This document shows positions 24,096 to 32,943 of a stretch of 39,826 nt of DNA, piece after piece. The notes under the pieces were generated by a model, which worked only from the letters and a program-made list of their open reading frames with translations, was not told the DNA's origin and did not search any database. How positions within the stretch are numbered: the first letter of the stretch is position 1; each line of letters opens with the position of its first letter. A program made the position numbers and the translations under genes. Source of the stretch: an uncultured Saprospiraceae bacterium (lineage in GTDB: Bacteria; Bacteroidota; Bacteroidia; Chitinophagales; Saprospiraceae); the NCBI GenBank assembly GCA_937922815.1, contig CALAJP010000197.1:1-39826 (forward strand), written 5' to 3'.

Positions 24096-24536
24096 TTATA
24101 GGTTATTAAAGTCAATGTCGTCCCAGTCATCAATCATTTCTACATCTATTTCTGTCCATAAATAAGAATGGTCGTCAAGTTCTTCGCTTATTAGCCATTC
24201 ATCTTCTATGCTGTCCCATTCGTCTTCGAAATATGCTAATACTTCTGATTGGCTAATAGATTCGTTATATTCGTCAGTGTTTTGGGCTCGAGACAAAAAG
24301 AATATCCCAATAGCTAACACCAAACAAGCCGCAGTTACGAACGGTTTCCATAACGCAATTTTCTTTCTATGAGATAGCTTTTTTATGGTTGTAGATTCGG
24401 TAGTTTTTAGGATGTTTTCAGCCATTTCATCAAAAAAATCCGATTTTATATCAGGATCTTTATGGTCAAACGCACCTGATAGTAAAGGAAAATCTTGTTT
24501 TAGTTCCTCTTTTATTTTTGTGCTTCTATTTTTCAT
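24096..24536 (-). CDS. Putative anti-sigma factor, single-pass, with acidic Trp-rich tail
   Basis: A 146-residue protein between an ECF sigma gene (18-base gap) and the Spy-like gene. The first about 60 residues are cytoplasmic and include DFFDEMAENILKTTE. Residues 64-82 form one membrane helix. The periplasmic part is extraordinarily acidic, with alternating Trp (EDEWDSIEDEW, then WTEIDVEMIDDWDDIDF) and almost no basic residues. Similar short acidic tails occur in proteins encoded beside Bacteroidota ECF sigma genes. The anti-sigma role is inferred from order and topology, not from a recognised domain. The acidic tail could bind metal cations or the basic Spy-like partner. Confidence 0.55.
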   Translation of the reverse strand: MKNRSTKIKEELKQDFPLLSGAFDHKDPDIKSDFFDEMAENILKTTESTTIKKLSHRKKIALWKPFVTAACLVLAIGIFFLSRAQNTDEYNESISQSEVLAYFEDEWDSIEDEWLISEELDDHSYLWTEIDVEMIDDWDDIDFNNL

Positions 24537-24554
24537 GATATATAAAATTTTATT

Positions 24555-25106
24555 TTAGAGGTCTTGGTTTTTGAGGAATGTTTCAACTTTTTGGGCAGCA
24601 TGGTGATAAGAAGCTTTCAGTCCTCCTACCGAACCACCTAATAGTTCTGCCATTTCTTTGTAACTCATTTCATCAAAATACCTTAACTCAAATACTTTTT
24701 TTTGTTTTTCGGGTAATGTTTCTATTGCTTTTTGTAGTATGTTTTCTATTTCTACACTATTTAAAGTGGATTCGTCAGCACGCCAACTATATTGATCTTC
24801 TGTTGGAATGGAGTTGAAAATAGCGTAGCTTTTCTGTTGTTTTTTTAAAAAATCGTAAGATACATTTCTTGCTATTGCGTATATCCAAGTATAAAAACTA
24901 GACTCTCCTTTGAATTTTTGTAAGTGTTGAAATACTTTAATAAATACAGTCTGTGTAGCATCTTTGGCAGATTCTTGGTCGTTGAGTTTTCTTAATAAAA
25001 AGTAGAAAATTCTTTTTTGATAAGTGGCTAATAACACTTTGAAAAAATCATTTTCAGATTTTGTTTTCCAGATTACTAATAACTCTTCTTCTGTTGCTGC
25101 TTCCAA
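24555..25106 (-). CDS. ECF-type RNA polymerase sigma factor
   Basis: A 183-residue sigma factor. Region 2 (about 20-95) has LLATYQKRIFYFLLRKLND, the DATQTVFIKVFQHL core-binding helix, and SFYTWIYAIARNVSYDFLKK for promoter melting. Region 4 (about 125-180) has LPEKQKKVFELRYFDEMSYKE and MAELLGGSVGGLKASYHHA, the helix-turn-helix. It is the first gene of a minus-strand operon with an anti-sigma candidate and a Spy-like protein, so it is likely released by an envelope signal and probably controls its own operon. The upstream 250-base spacer, shared with the divergent T9SS cargo gene, carries a 10-base direct repeat. Confidence 0.94.
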   Translation of the reverse strand: MEAATEEELLVIWKTKSENDFFKVLLATYQKRIFYFLLRKLNDQESAKDATQTVFIKVFQHLQKFKGESSFYTWIYAIARNVSYDFLKKQQKSYAIFNSIPTEDQYSWRADESTLNSVEIENILQKAIETLPEKQKKVFELRYFDEMSYKEMAELLGGSVGGLKASYHHAAQKVETFLKNQDL

Positions 25107-25231
25107 TGCTATCTTTTTTGATTAATTTGTAATTTAGACGACTGTATTTGGCTAAGGTTTAATGAAGATTAAAGAAAAAAAAGAAAAACTGTTTAAAATT
25201 GATGATTTAGCCTACCTAAATAATGTACTTT

Positions 25232-25265
25232 TGGGCTTTTAATCACCATAGATAATGGGCTTTTA
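25232..25265. repeat. Direct repeat in a divergent promoter region
   Basis: TGGGCTTTTA occurs at 25232-25241 and 25256-25265, a period of 24 bases. It lies between the ECF sigma gene (minus strand) and the T9SS cargo gene (plus strand), so it could be a tandem binding site for a regulator or a sigma-recognition element for either side. Confidence 0.4.
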
Positions 25266-25356
25266 GCCTTCTAGTTATTCGTTTTTAAAACATTGAAAAT
25301 AAGCAACATTTCCAAGGGCTTTACGTTTTCAATCTAATAAAATCACATAATTTAAT

Positions 25357-28300
25357 ATGAACACTTTGAACACGAAAAATATATTTTTCCTATTGGTCTT
25401 TACGGTATTTTCTTTTGCTTTGTATGGGCAGGTAAATATCGAAGAGCGTTTTCGGATAGAACCAGATACTGATATTTCTTTTGAAGTGGACACTTCTGCG
25501 GTTAGTGGTATATTTAACAGATTGTTTATATTGAGGGGGAATATAGGTTTTTCTAATGCAAATAATTCAACGGTTACGCATATTAGTACGGACCGTAGAG
25601 ATTTAGGGATTGATACTTTGATAGTATTGATTTGTGATGATAATGATAATTTTGCAAACACTGATAATATAATAGGTTGTGATACGGTCTATTATGAAGT
25701 GACTATTGCGAGAAATCAAACTTCTCAGTCAAAAGATTGGGGAGCAGTGGAAATTTTAACAGAAATAGAAGAATGTTTACCCCTTTCAAGCCTGCCTTTT
25801 AATTCGGGACAAACAAAAGAATTTGACATAAGATTGAGCGACCGTAGTTTTGAGGATTTTGGTGCTACTTTCACTGTGAATGATAGCTGTTTTACATTCA
25901 AGGCTGATTCTGTGCCCGATTCAGACCAATTAGAGGTGTTGTTTTGCAATTTTGTAGTATGTGATACATTCAAATACACTATTTCCACTCAACAGTTTGG
26001 TTCTTTTCAAGCTACTATAGATACAGTAATTGCACAAGAAGATGCGATGGAGATTTGTTATGACATTCAAAATAAAGATGCTTTTCAAATCAATTTACTT
26101 AGCCCAGCTATTAATGATAATGGGTCGAGCTATGTCGTAAACGATACCTGTTTTACTTATCAAACTGGACTGGAAGAAGAAATGGATACTATTCGTGTTG
26201 AAGTTCGGGATAGGTTTGAGTATGATACTTTTCAATATAATGTTACTACCCAACGATTGGGCGAATTGCAATTAGATACAACTATAAATTTATCACTATG
26301 CGGTAATTTTAGTCAGAATTTTGAAATAGAAAACAGCGATTTATTTGAAATTAAAATAATCGAAGGTGGTGTTGCTGATAATAGAACGGTATTTGAAATT
26401 GATGGCTCGAGGATAAACTATGAATCGAGTGATTTGATAGATATGGATACATTTACGCTATTGGTTAGAGATGGATTTGTTTTCGATACATTCCAATATA
26501 TTGTAAATACAGCAGGAGTGGGCGGAGTAGATATATTGCCTATGTTGACTGTTCAATTGGGTGAACGAATAGAGAACTGTATTGAAATTAGTAACCCAAA
26601 CGATTATGGTGTAATTCCATTAGATTCCAGTTATTCGGATGCTAATACGGATTTTTTGTTAGAAGATAGTTGTTATACCTACGAGGCAGGAGTGATTTTG
26701 GATATAGATACCTTGCGTTTTGGTAGAAGGGTGGGGTGTTTGACGGATACCATTATTCAAATTATAAATGTGATTTCTGATACTATTGATTTACCAGTAG
26801 AGGATGATTTTTCTTATGATTCAGAATTGCCTACTGCGGATGTTTGGATAGGAAAATCAGTTTATGTCAATCGTTCTTTTGGTTATAATGCACCCAATGT
26901 TGGTGTCGCAACTATGGACGGATTAGATGATGACGGAAATCCTTATGGAAGTATTTTTGGAGAATCGGATATGTTGATTACCAAGCCAATCGATTTGAGT
27001 AGTGTTCCAGTATCTGCTACTGATACTTTGTATTTATCTTTCGAAGCTCAACCCAAAGGGCTAGGAGAAGCTCCTGAAGATGAGGATTTTTTAGTATTAG
27101 AATTTAAAGATACCGCTAATGTTTGGATAGGTATTGATACAATTATGTTAAGTGATTTTGTGTTTGATATGCCTATTTCGAATCTTGAACAAACAGCATC
27201 TTTTCAAAAATTTAATTACCCAGTAATAGATTCAGCATATTTGTATGATAATTTTCAATTTCAATTAGTGAACTATTCTTCAAACAAAGGCGCTGTTGAT
27301 ATTTGGAATATAGATGCTGTTAATTTAAGTTTAGCGAGTGCTAATTCACCTTCTTTTTTCATTGCTGAACCTATTGACTTTTCAAGGCACTTGATGAGTA
27401 GATATACTACTATGCCAAGGAATCAATTTGAATCTAATATAGCCAATGAAATAGAAGAACAATTGTTTGTTGAAATGTTTAATTATGATACTATTAATGC
27501 TACTAGTTTTGTTTTACTTGGGTCTGCTTTTTTGGTAACAATTAAAAACACAGATGAGTTGGTCGGCATTAAAGAAACTTTTGTGGGGTCGGAATTTGTA
27601 GTTGAACCCAATGAGAGCGATATTTTGAATTTTAGTAATAAGTCTGATAATGATTTTAGAGAATTATTAAATGATACTCGTAATGATGAAACGGTTGATG
27701 TTGAAGTAGAATTAAGCTATTTGAATGGGAAAACGCCCGATACCCTTCGATTCTCCAACCGCATTTTTGCACCTTATTTTGCTTATGATGACGGAACAGC
27801 AGAATCGAACTTAGCTGCTCGTGGTGGTGGAGTAAAAATAGCTGTGGAGTACGAAACTAATATTGCAGATACATTACGAAACATTCAGATGTTGATTCAG
27901 CATGCTAACGATACGCCCGATGATATTCAAATTCGTTTATGTGTATGGAGGGATAGTTTGCAAACAGAACCTGTTTTTGAAAGTAAAATTTTCAATCCTG
28001 TATTTGCTAACGAATTTGGTTTGGGGGTACAAGGGTTTACTACCTATGCCTTGATTAATGAAAATGATAGTGCCGTGGTAATTCCAATGCCTGCGGGGAA
28101 ATTCTTTATCGGTTGGGAACAAATAACCAAAGAGATTGATAATGCAATGGCTGTGGGAATGGATAGAAATACGACAAAAGGAGAAGGCAAAATATTTGCT
28201 AAATTGACAGATACTTGGAATCCGATAGCGTCTGAAAACTTCCCTGGGTCATTAATGTTAAGACCTGTTTTTGGGACAACTACTCAAGTTGCTACGCCTA

Positions 28301-28566
28301 TTGACGATATATATGCGGTTGAGAATAGTAATTATATATTATATCCAAATCCTTCGGAAGATTATATTTATTTGAAAGAGAAAAGTGAAAATAAATCCAC
28401 GCTCTTAGATTATGAAGTATATAATTCATTAGGGCAATTGCAGTTTTTTGGAAATTTCAATGAAAGAATTTCAATAAATATGTTGAATAAAGGAATTTAT
28501 TTCTTAAAATTGACATCAAGAACAGACGCTCGTTCTGTTGAGGTTATTCCATTCATTAAAAAATAA
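25357..28566 (+). CDS. Secreted T9SS cargo protein with 87-residue repeats
   Basis: A 1069-residue exported protein. The signal peptide is residues 1-25 (ending ALYGQ). About 90-480 holds five related modules, each ending in a DTxxYxV strand at residues 109, 203, 290, 377 and 464 (spacing 94, 87, 87, 87), with a matching CFTY-like strand at 178, 265, 353 and 439, probably Ig-like beta folds. Residues 480-680 resemble a jelly-roll segment seen in Bacteroidota secreted proteins (YNAPNVGVATMDGLDDDG). A further beta domain begins near 790 (AYDDGTAE). The last about 78 residues (NYILYPNPSEDYIYL to the end) form a type A T9SS sorting domain. No catalytic motif is seen; an adhesin or surface-structural role is likely. 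Confidence 0.85.
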   Translation: MNTLNTKNIFFLLVFTVFSFALYGQVNIEERFRIEPDTDISFEVDTSAVSGIFNRLFILRGNIGFSNANNSTVTHISTDRRDLGIDTLIVLICDDNDNFANTDNIIGCDTVYYEVTIARNQTSQSKDWGAVEILTEIEECLPLSSLPFNSGQTKEFDIRLSDRSFEDFGATFTVNDSCFTFKADSVPDSDQLEVLFCNFVVCDTFKYTISTQQFGSFQATIDTVIAQEDAMEICYDIQNKDAFQINLLSPAINDNGSSYVVNDTCFTYQTGLEEEMDTIRVEVRDRFEYDTFQYNVTTQRLGELQLDTTINLSLCGNFSQNFEIENSDLFEIKIIEGGVADNRTVFEIDGSRINYESSDLIDMDTFTLLVRDGFVFDTFQYIVNTAGVGGVDILPMLTVQLGERIENCIEISNPNDYGVIPLDSSYSDANTDFLLEDSCYTYEAGVILDIDTLRFGRRVGCLTDTIIQIINVISDTIDLPVEDDFSYDSELPTADVWIGKSVYVNRSFGYNAPNVGVATMDGLDDDGNPYGSIFGESDMLITKPIDLSSVPVSATDTLYLSFEAQPKGLGEAPEDEDFLVLEFKDTANVWIGIDTIMLSDFVFDMPISNLEQTASFQKFNYPVIDSAYLYDNFQFQLVNYSSNKGAVDIWNIDAVNLSLASANSPSFFIAEPIDFSRHLMSRYTTMPRNQFESNIANEIEEQLFVEMFNYDTINATSFVLLGSAFLVTIKNTDELVGIKETFVGSEFVVEPNESDILNFSNKSDNDFRELLNDTRNDETVDVEVELSYLNGKTPDTLRFSNRIFAPYFAYDDGTAESNLAARGGGVKIAVEYETNIADTLRNIQMLIQHANDTPDDIQIRLCVWRDSLQTEPVFESKIFNPVFANEFGLGVQGFTTYALINENDSAVVIPMPAGKFFIGWEQITKEIDNAMAVGMDRNTTKGEGKIFAKLTDTWNPIASENFPGSLMLRPVFGTTTQVATPIDDIYAVENSNYILYPNPSEDYIYLKEKSENKSTLLDYEVYNSLGQLQFFGNFNERISINMLNKGIYFLKLTSRTDARSVEVIPFIKK

Positions 28567-28569
28567 ATC

Positions 28570-28866
28570 ATGGAGATTACGGTACAGCAATTAAACGAAA
28601 AGATAAAGAACAAAGATAATTTTGTACTTATTGATGTAAGAGAAGATTACGAATACGAAGAATTTAATATCAACGGTCAACACATACCGTTAGGAAATTT
28701 GATGGCAGAATTGCCAAACTTAGAACAATATAAGGATGCTGATATTGTTGTGCATTGCCGTTCTGGAAAGCGTTCTGCTATGGCTCAAGAAGTGATGTTG
28801 CAGGCAGGGTTCAAAGATGTGAAAAACTTGATAGGCGGTGTGATTGCATGGCAAGAAGCTTTTTAG
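28570..28866 (+). CDS. Single-domain rhodanese-like protein
   Basis: A 98-residue cytoplasmic protein with one rhodanese domain: FVLIDVREDYEYEEFNI at the start, HIPLGNLM in the middle, and the active-site loop HCRSGKRSA with its catalytic Cys near residue 69. Such proteins transfer sulfane sulfur to thiol acceptors or help in thiol and metabolite detoxification. It starts 3 bases after the stop of the very large secreted protein, so they are probably co-transcribed although the pairing makes no obvious biochemical sense. A perfect hairpin terminator follows about 42 bases after the stop. Confidence 0.93.
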   Translation: MEITVQQLNEKIKNKDNFVLIDVREDYEYEEFNINGQHIPLGNLMAELPNLEQYKDADIVVHCRSGKRSAMAQEVMLQAGFKDVKNLIGGVIAWQEAF

Positions 28867-28907
28867 TATAGTTCTATTCGCAATGGCGATACTTATGTTC
28901 TAACAAA

Positions 28908-28947
28908 AAAAAGACTAATTTTTCAATAAAGAAAAATTAGTCTTTTT
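28908..28947 (+). terminator. Terminator after the rhodanese gene
   Basis: A 17-base-pair perfect stem, AAAAAGACTAATTTTTC (28908-28924) with GAAAAATTAGTCTTTTT (28931-28947), encloses a 6-base loop. The right arm ends in the U-run. Confidence 0.92.
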
Positions 28948-28950
28948 ACA

Positions 28951-29432
28951 ACAAATTATAATCCCATGAACATATCCAAAAAAACTTAATCTAACAAAAA
29001 GTATTAGACAGTTTAGTTAGTTAAAAAGTATTAATTGCTAAATACTTAATTGCAATATCTATAATAAATTTAATGTGTAAAAGCTCAATAAGATGTAGTT
29101 GTGAGAATAAAAATAATATTTGTTTTTATTTAACTTTCTGATTGATAGTTTTTTATGATTAACTTTTTAGTGGTAATGTGGTTAAAAATTAAGTAATTTT
29201 TAATTGTTTTCTATTCTTTTTTCTATGAAATATTAATTTTTTCCTTAAAAAAGAGACTTTTCTGTAATAAGAATGTGATTTTTAGGATTTAAGTAAAGGT
29301 TTAAATCATTAGTTCTTCAGAAATAGAGCAGTAGAAAATAAATTGAATTAATGATTCTTTGATGTTTTAAATATAGTTGAATACGGTTTGATTAGGCGTG
29401 CTTTAAAATGGGTCAAAATGATGGAAAGAGAG
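28951..29432. other. AT-rich spacer with one palindrome
   Basis: This spacer has no supported gene. It holds a 10-base perfect inverted repeat TTAAAAATTA-AG-TAATTTTTAA (29182-29203) and a 7-base one, GATTTAA/TTAAATC (29286-29307). TTTG at 29358-29361 and TTTG at 29387-29390 have spacing near that of a promoter, but the second lacks the exact TAnn prefix. No further element was seen. Confidence 0.45.
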
Positions 29433-31559
29433 ATGAAGTTAAAAAGTGTAATTTGTATATTGTTGTTTTCGGTAAGCAGTTTCGCTCAAGGAGGAGATAG
29501 TGATTATTTATCTTTGGCAAAAAAGTTTTTTGAAGCTAAAGAATATCATGATGCTTATGAGTATTATCGAAAATATAGTGTCGCTGCTTCTCTGAAAAGT
29601 TCGGACTTGGTGAATTTTGCGAGTGCAGCACATGAGTCTGGCCGCCAAAACGAATGTATTCGAATAATAGAATCGTATGCTACTGCGAGTAAAAAAATGC
29701 CTGTTGAATTGTATCGTTTACAAGCTCAAGCTTATCAGAGTCTTGGTAATCCAATAGAAGCAGCGAATAATTATAAATTATATTTAGACCAACCCAAATT
29801 AGCAATAGAAAAACAGCGTATTGTATTTGATAAACTCAAAAACTGCGCATACCTTAACGATAATTCAACACAAGTTTCAGATGCTATCATTCAGAACTTA
29901 GGAGCGGAAATCAATGGCGTATATGATGAAAGAAGACCATTGTTTAGTTCCAATTATGACGAAGTAATGTATTTTTCGGCGGTAAAAAATAATAATGTAG
30001 GCGGCAGAAGAACAGATGATGGCGTTGAAAACAGTAAAGGGAGCTACAAAGCAGATATTTTTAATACAGAAATATTAAATGGTCTGTGGCAAACGCCAGT
30101 GCGTTTGTCTTCGTTGGTTAATACTCCAAAAACAGATATTCCTATTGGTTTTGGGAACAAGGGACGGTCTTTGTTTTATTTTTCGAGTCTTAATGGTTGT
30201 GGGCACATTCTAAAAGATACTTATGTTGATAATTTAGAAGACAAGCCTTTGTTTCCTGAGAAATTTGAAGGTCCTGTATTTTCTGAAAATTGTGATATTG
30301 ATGCTCAATTTATTGACGACGGGAATTTAATCCTTTTTGCAAGTCAAACATTACCTGGTTTTGGAGGGTATGATTTGTTTGTCGTTCAAAAATCAGATAC
30401 AGGCTGGACGGAACCTGTTAATTTAGGTGCAAAAATTAATTCTGAGTACGACGAGAAATCACCTTTTTTGGCAAATGATGGGCGAAGTTTATACTTTTCT
30501 TCTAATAATCCGAAAATGAGTTACGGAGGATTCGATTTGTTTTTGGCTAATTTTGATGAAAAAAGTAAAGCGTTCTCTACACCTAAAAATTTAGGGTTAG
30601 GAATTAACAGCGTAGCCGACGATATAGATATAACGATAAACAAGGCTTACTCGATTATGTATTTTGCGAGTAATAGAAAAAGTGGCTATGGTGGGTTTGA
30701 TTTGTATGCAGGTTATTTAAAAAATGAAGTTTCGGGCAAAAATCGTTCTGTGATTCCTTATTTTACTAGTCTAATGGCTTTTGATGATGAGGATGCAGTC
30801 GTGGATGTGGATAAAGAGGAGGATAAAGAAGGATTGTTAAAAATATCAACTACACAGCATGTTTTAATAAACTCAAAATTGCCAATTTCTTTTGGTAAAA
30901 ATGCACAAATATTGGAAGAATGGGCAGATTATTTGGTGCAGCAATCGAGTCTGAATATTGGTCTGTATGGTTTTAATAATAAAAAATCGCCCAATTTTGT
31001 AGTAGATTTATTTTCCTCAGTAGATTTTAGTCAGCAAGTAAAATCATTTTTATTGGCAAAGGGCGTTCGAGAAGAACAAATTTTTATTTTCGGAGCAGGT
31101 ACTAAACATCCTATGACAGAACCGAATCATGTATTGGCGGAGAAATTGAACAATAGAGTAGAGGCATTCTTTTTTGATAAATTAGAAAACCCAATTATAG
31201 AATATAAGCTTTCGCAGGAATCTCAACGTTTAGAAGGTTTGAATGCAGGAGCTATTTTCAGGAAGCTAGCTACAGGATTGACTTACCGAATAGAATTGGT
31301 TCAAACTTCACAAGTTTGGAACGAACCTATATTGAGTACTGAATCAGATGTTTTATTAGAAAAGCTAAGTAATAATTCCTTTTCGTACACTATAGGTACT
31401 TTCAAAAAACTGTCCGATGCTCAAAAAAGGCTGGCAAAATTTCAAGAAAAATTCACGACAGCAAAAATATTTCCTTACTGGAATGGTGTACGGTTAGATA
31501 AACCAACTCTAGAATTAAAGGCTCAAGAGGATTCGTCATTAAATTATTTTGTTGATTAA
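29433..31559 (+). CDS. TPR-PD40-OmpA-like envelope protein with C-terminal SPOR-like segment
   Basis: A 708-residue exported protein. I place the start at 29433 (MKLKSVICILLF) because this gives a normal signal peptide ending SSFAQ; the ATGs at 29418 and 29421 and a TTG at 29388 only lengthen the n-region. The order is: TPR helices (about 25-130); PD40/WD40-like beta-propeller repeats (about 150-430, with DERRPLFSS, EKSPFLANDGRSLYFSS and SGYGGFDLY); a divergent OmpA-like domain (about 465-590, keeping LNNRVEAFFF but lacking most peptidoglycan-binding residues); and a SPOR-like end (about 640-700, FSYTIGTFKKLSDAQKRLAKFQ). It resembles the PorE group of envelope proteins but has no lipobox. A cell-wall-associated role is inferred. 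Confidence 0.75.
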   Translation: MKLKSVICILLFSVSSFAQGGDSDYLSLAKKFFEAKEYHDAYEYYRKYSVAASLKSSDLVNFASAAHESGRQNECIRIIESYATASKKMPVELYRLQAQAYQSLGNPIEAANNYKLYLDQPKLAIEKQRIVFDKLKNCAYLNDNSTQVSDAIIQNLGAEINGVYDERRPLFSSNYDEVMYFSAVKNNNVGGRRTDDGVENSKGSYKADIFNTEILNGLWQTPVRLSSLVNTPKTDIPIGFGNKGRSLFYFSSLNGCGHILKDTYVDNLEDKPLFPEKFEGPVFSENCDIDAQFIDDGNLILFASQTLPGFGGYDLFVVQKSDTGWTEPVNLGAKINSEYDEKSPFLANDGRSLYFSSNNPKMSYGGFDLFLANFDEKSKAFSTPKNLGLGINSVADDIDITINKAYSIMYFASNRKSGYGGFDLYAGYLKNEVSGKNRSVIPYFTSLMAFDDEDAVVDVDKEEDKEGLLKISTTQHVLINSKLPISFGKNAQILEEWADYLVQQSSLNIGLYGFNNKKSPNFVVDLFSSVDFSQQVKSFLLAKGVREEQIFIFGAGTKHPMTEPNHVLAEKLNNRVEAFFFDKLENPIIEYKLSQESQRLEGLNAGAIFRKLATGLTYRIELVQTSQVWNEPILSTESDVLLEKLSNNSFSYTIGTFKKLSDAQKRLAKFQEKFTTAKIFPYWNGVRLDKPTLELKAQEDSSLNYFVD

Positions 31560-31624
31560 ACTATTGATTATTAGCGTCTTGTGTTTAGTGGTTTAATGTT
31601 TTTTAGTTTTATTTAGCAGGGTGC

Positions 31625-31656
31625 TTGCATTATTCGATTAAATAATAGTATATTTG
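31625..31656 (+). promoter_or_regulatory. Promoter of the initiator tRNA
   Basis: TTG (31625-31627), 21 bases, then TATATTTG (31649-31656), a perfect -7 match. It places transcription start about 5 bases before the tRNA 5' end. Confidence 0.65.
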
Positions 31657-31667
31657 CAAACCAATAT

Positions 31668-31740
<73 letters not shown>

Positions 31741-31754
31741 CTAAAACGCGATAT

Positions 31755-31790
31755 AAGCCTCTAAGATTGATTTCTTAGAGGCTTTTTTGT
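31755..31790 (+). terminator. Terminator after tRNA-Met
   Basis: A 12-base-pair perfect stem, AAGCCTCTAAGA (31755-31766) with TCTTAGAGGCTT (31773-31784), encloses a 6-base loop and ends in a T-run. Confidence 0.9.
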
Positions 31791-31932
31791 TTTTATTTCG
31801 TCCTAAAAGTACAAGATAAGAATAGGTTTGGGTGCGGATCCTGCTTCCGACTAACTAGGATTAAGTTTAACATTAATCCCAAAAAATATCAATATAAACC
31901 GCCCATTCAATCACTATTCCTTATCAATTTCT

Positions 31933-31940
31933 TACATTTG
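31933..31940 (+). promoter_or_regulatory. Candidate promoter -7 element of the polyprenyl synthase operon
   Basis: TACATTTG, a perfect TAnnTTTG match, 40 bases upstream of the start codon. The -33 region has no clear TTTG. Confidence 0.45.
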
Positions 31941-31980
31941 AGTATTCGTTATTATATAGAACAATTAACCTGAGATAGAT

Positions 31981-32940
31981 ATGTTGTCAGACTTGCAAAA
32001 GCAATATTTAGAATTTGAACAGAAACAGCAATTTGATTATCAGCCTACCAGTTTGTATGACCCTGTACGTTATATAATGAGCTTGGGAGGAAAGCGAATT
32101 CGCCCACTTTTGGTTTTGGCATCTTACCAATATTTTGGAAAAGATGTAGAAGCAGTTTTATCTGCGGCATACGCTATCGAATTGTTCCATAATTTTACAT
32201 TGGTACATGACGATATAATGGACGAAGCTGATACGAGGCGAGGAAAGCCAACGGTTCATTTGAAATATGATACGAATACAGCTATTCTTTCTGGTGATGT
32301 CATGCAAATAATGGCAATTGAGTATTTGATGGCTGTTCCTTCTGACAATAGTACTGCTATGGTAAAACTGTTTTTAGAAACAAGTCGTAGAATTTGCGAT
32401 GGGCAACAAATGGACATGGAGTTCGAGAAGCAGACTGTAGTAGAAGTAGCAGATTATTTGGAAATGATAAAGTTGAAAACAGCAATTTTATTAGGAGCAT
32501 CGCTACAAATTGGAGCTGCGTTGGGTGGTGCAAATACAGTAGAGCAAAAGCATTTTTATAATATCGGTATTCATGCAGGGATAGCATTTCAGTTGCGAGA
32601 CGATTATTTAGATGCGTTCGGAGATGAGCGTTTTGGGAAACAAATAGGAGGAGATATTATTCAAGGAAAGAAAACATATTTAGTGTTGAAAACGTTTGAA
32701 AAAGCAAACCCTGAAGATACTGAACTATTGAATAGCTATCTGACGAATAATGAAATGGATGTGAATGAAAAGGTTGAAAAGGTGAAAGATTTATTTTTAA
32801 AATATGATATTCCTACGGAAATAGCTAATCTTCAAAAGGAATATGAGTCTAAGGTCGATGCATCTATTAAGGCATTAGGAATGAAAGAAGATGCTCCACT
32901 GTGTCAAATAATTAATGGTCTGCGAAACCGAAAATCATAA
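31981..32940 (+). CDS. Trans-isoprenyl diphosphate synthase (polyprenyl synthetase)
   Basis: A 319-residue enzyme that condenses isopentenyl diphosphate with allylic diphosphates. GGKRIRPLL (about residues 36-44) is the substrate-binding start. The first Asp-rich motif, DDIMDEAD, starts at Asp77-Asp78 and is followed by TRRGKPTVH. The second, RDDYLDAFGD, is near residue 209, with GKQIGGDIIQGKKTYL after it. Product length (C15, C20 or longer for menaquinone) cannot be fixed by eye. In Bacteroidota this branch is often annotated as a polyprenyl synthetase. It is the first gene of a tight five-gene cluster; the FKBP gene begins 4 bases after its stop. Confidence 0.93.
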   Translation: MLSDLQKQYLEFEQKQQFDYQPTSLYDPVRYIMSLGGKRIRPLLVLASYQYFGKDVEAVLSAAYAIELFHNFTLVHDDIMDEADTRRGKPTVHLKYDTNTAILSGDVMQIMAIEYLMAVPSDNSTAMVKLFLETSRRICDGQQMDMEFEKQTVVEVADYLEMIKLKTAILLGASLQIGAALGGANTVEQKHFYNIGIHAGIAFQLRDDYLDAFGDERFGKQIGGDIIQGKKTYLVLKTFEKANPEDTELLNSYLTNNEMDVNEKVEKVKDLFLKYDIPTEIANLQKEYESKVDASIKALGMKEDAPLCQIINGLRNRKS

Positions 32941-32943
32941 ATT

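Noticed and set aside
24083-24133. Longer N-terminus of the Spy-like protein
   Set aside because: It overlaps the upstream anti-sigma gene and precedes a complete signal peptide that starts at 24082.
29388-29432. TTG start giving 15 extra residues on the PD40/OmpA protein
   Set aside because: It would place a charged stretch before the signal peptide; the ATG at 29433 gives a normal signal sequence.
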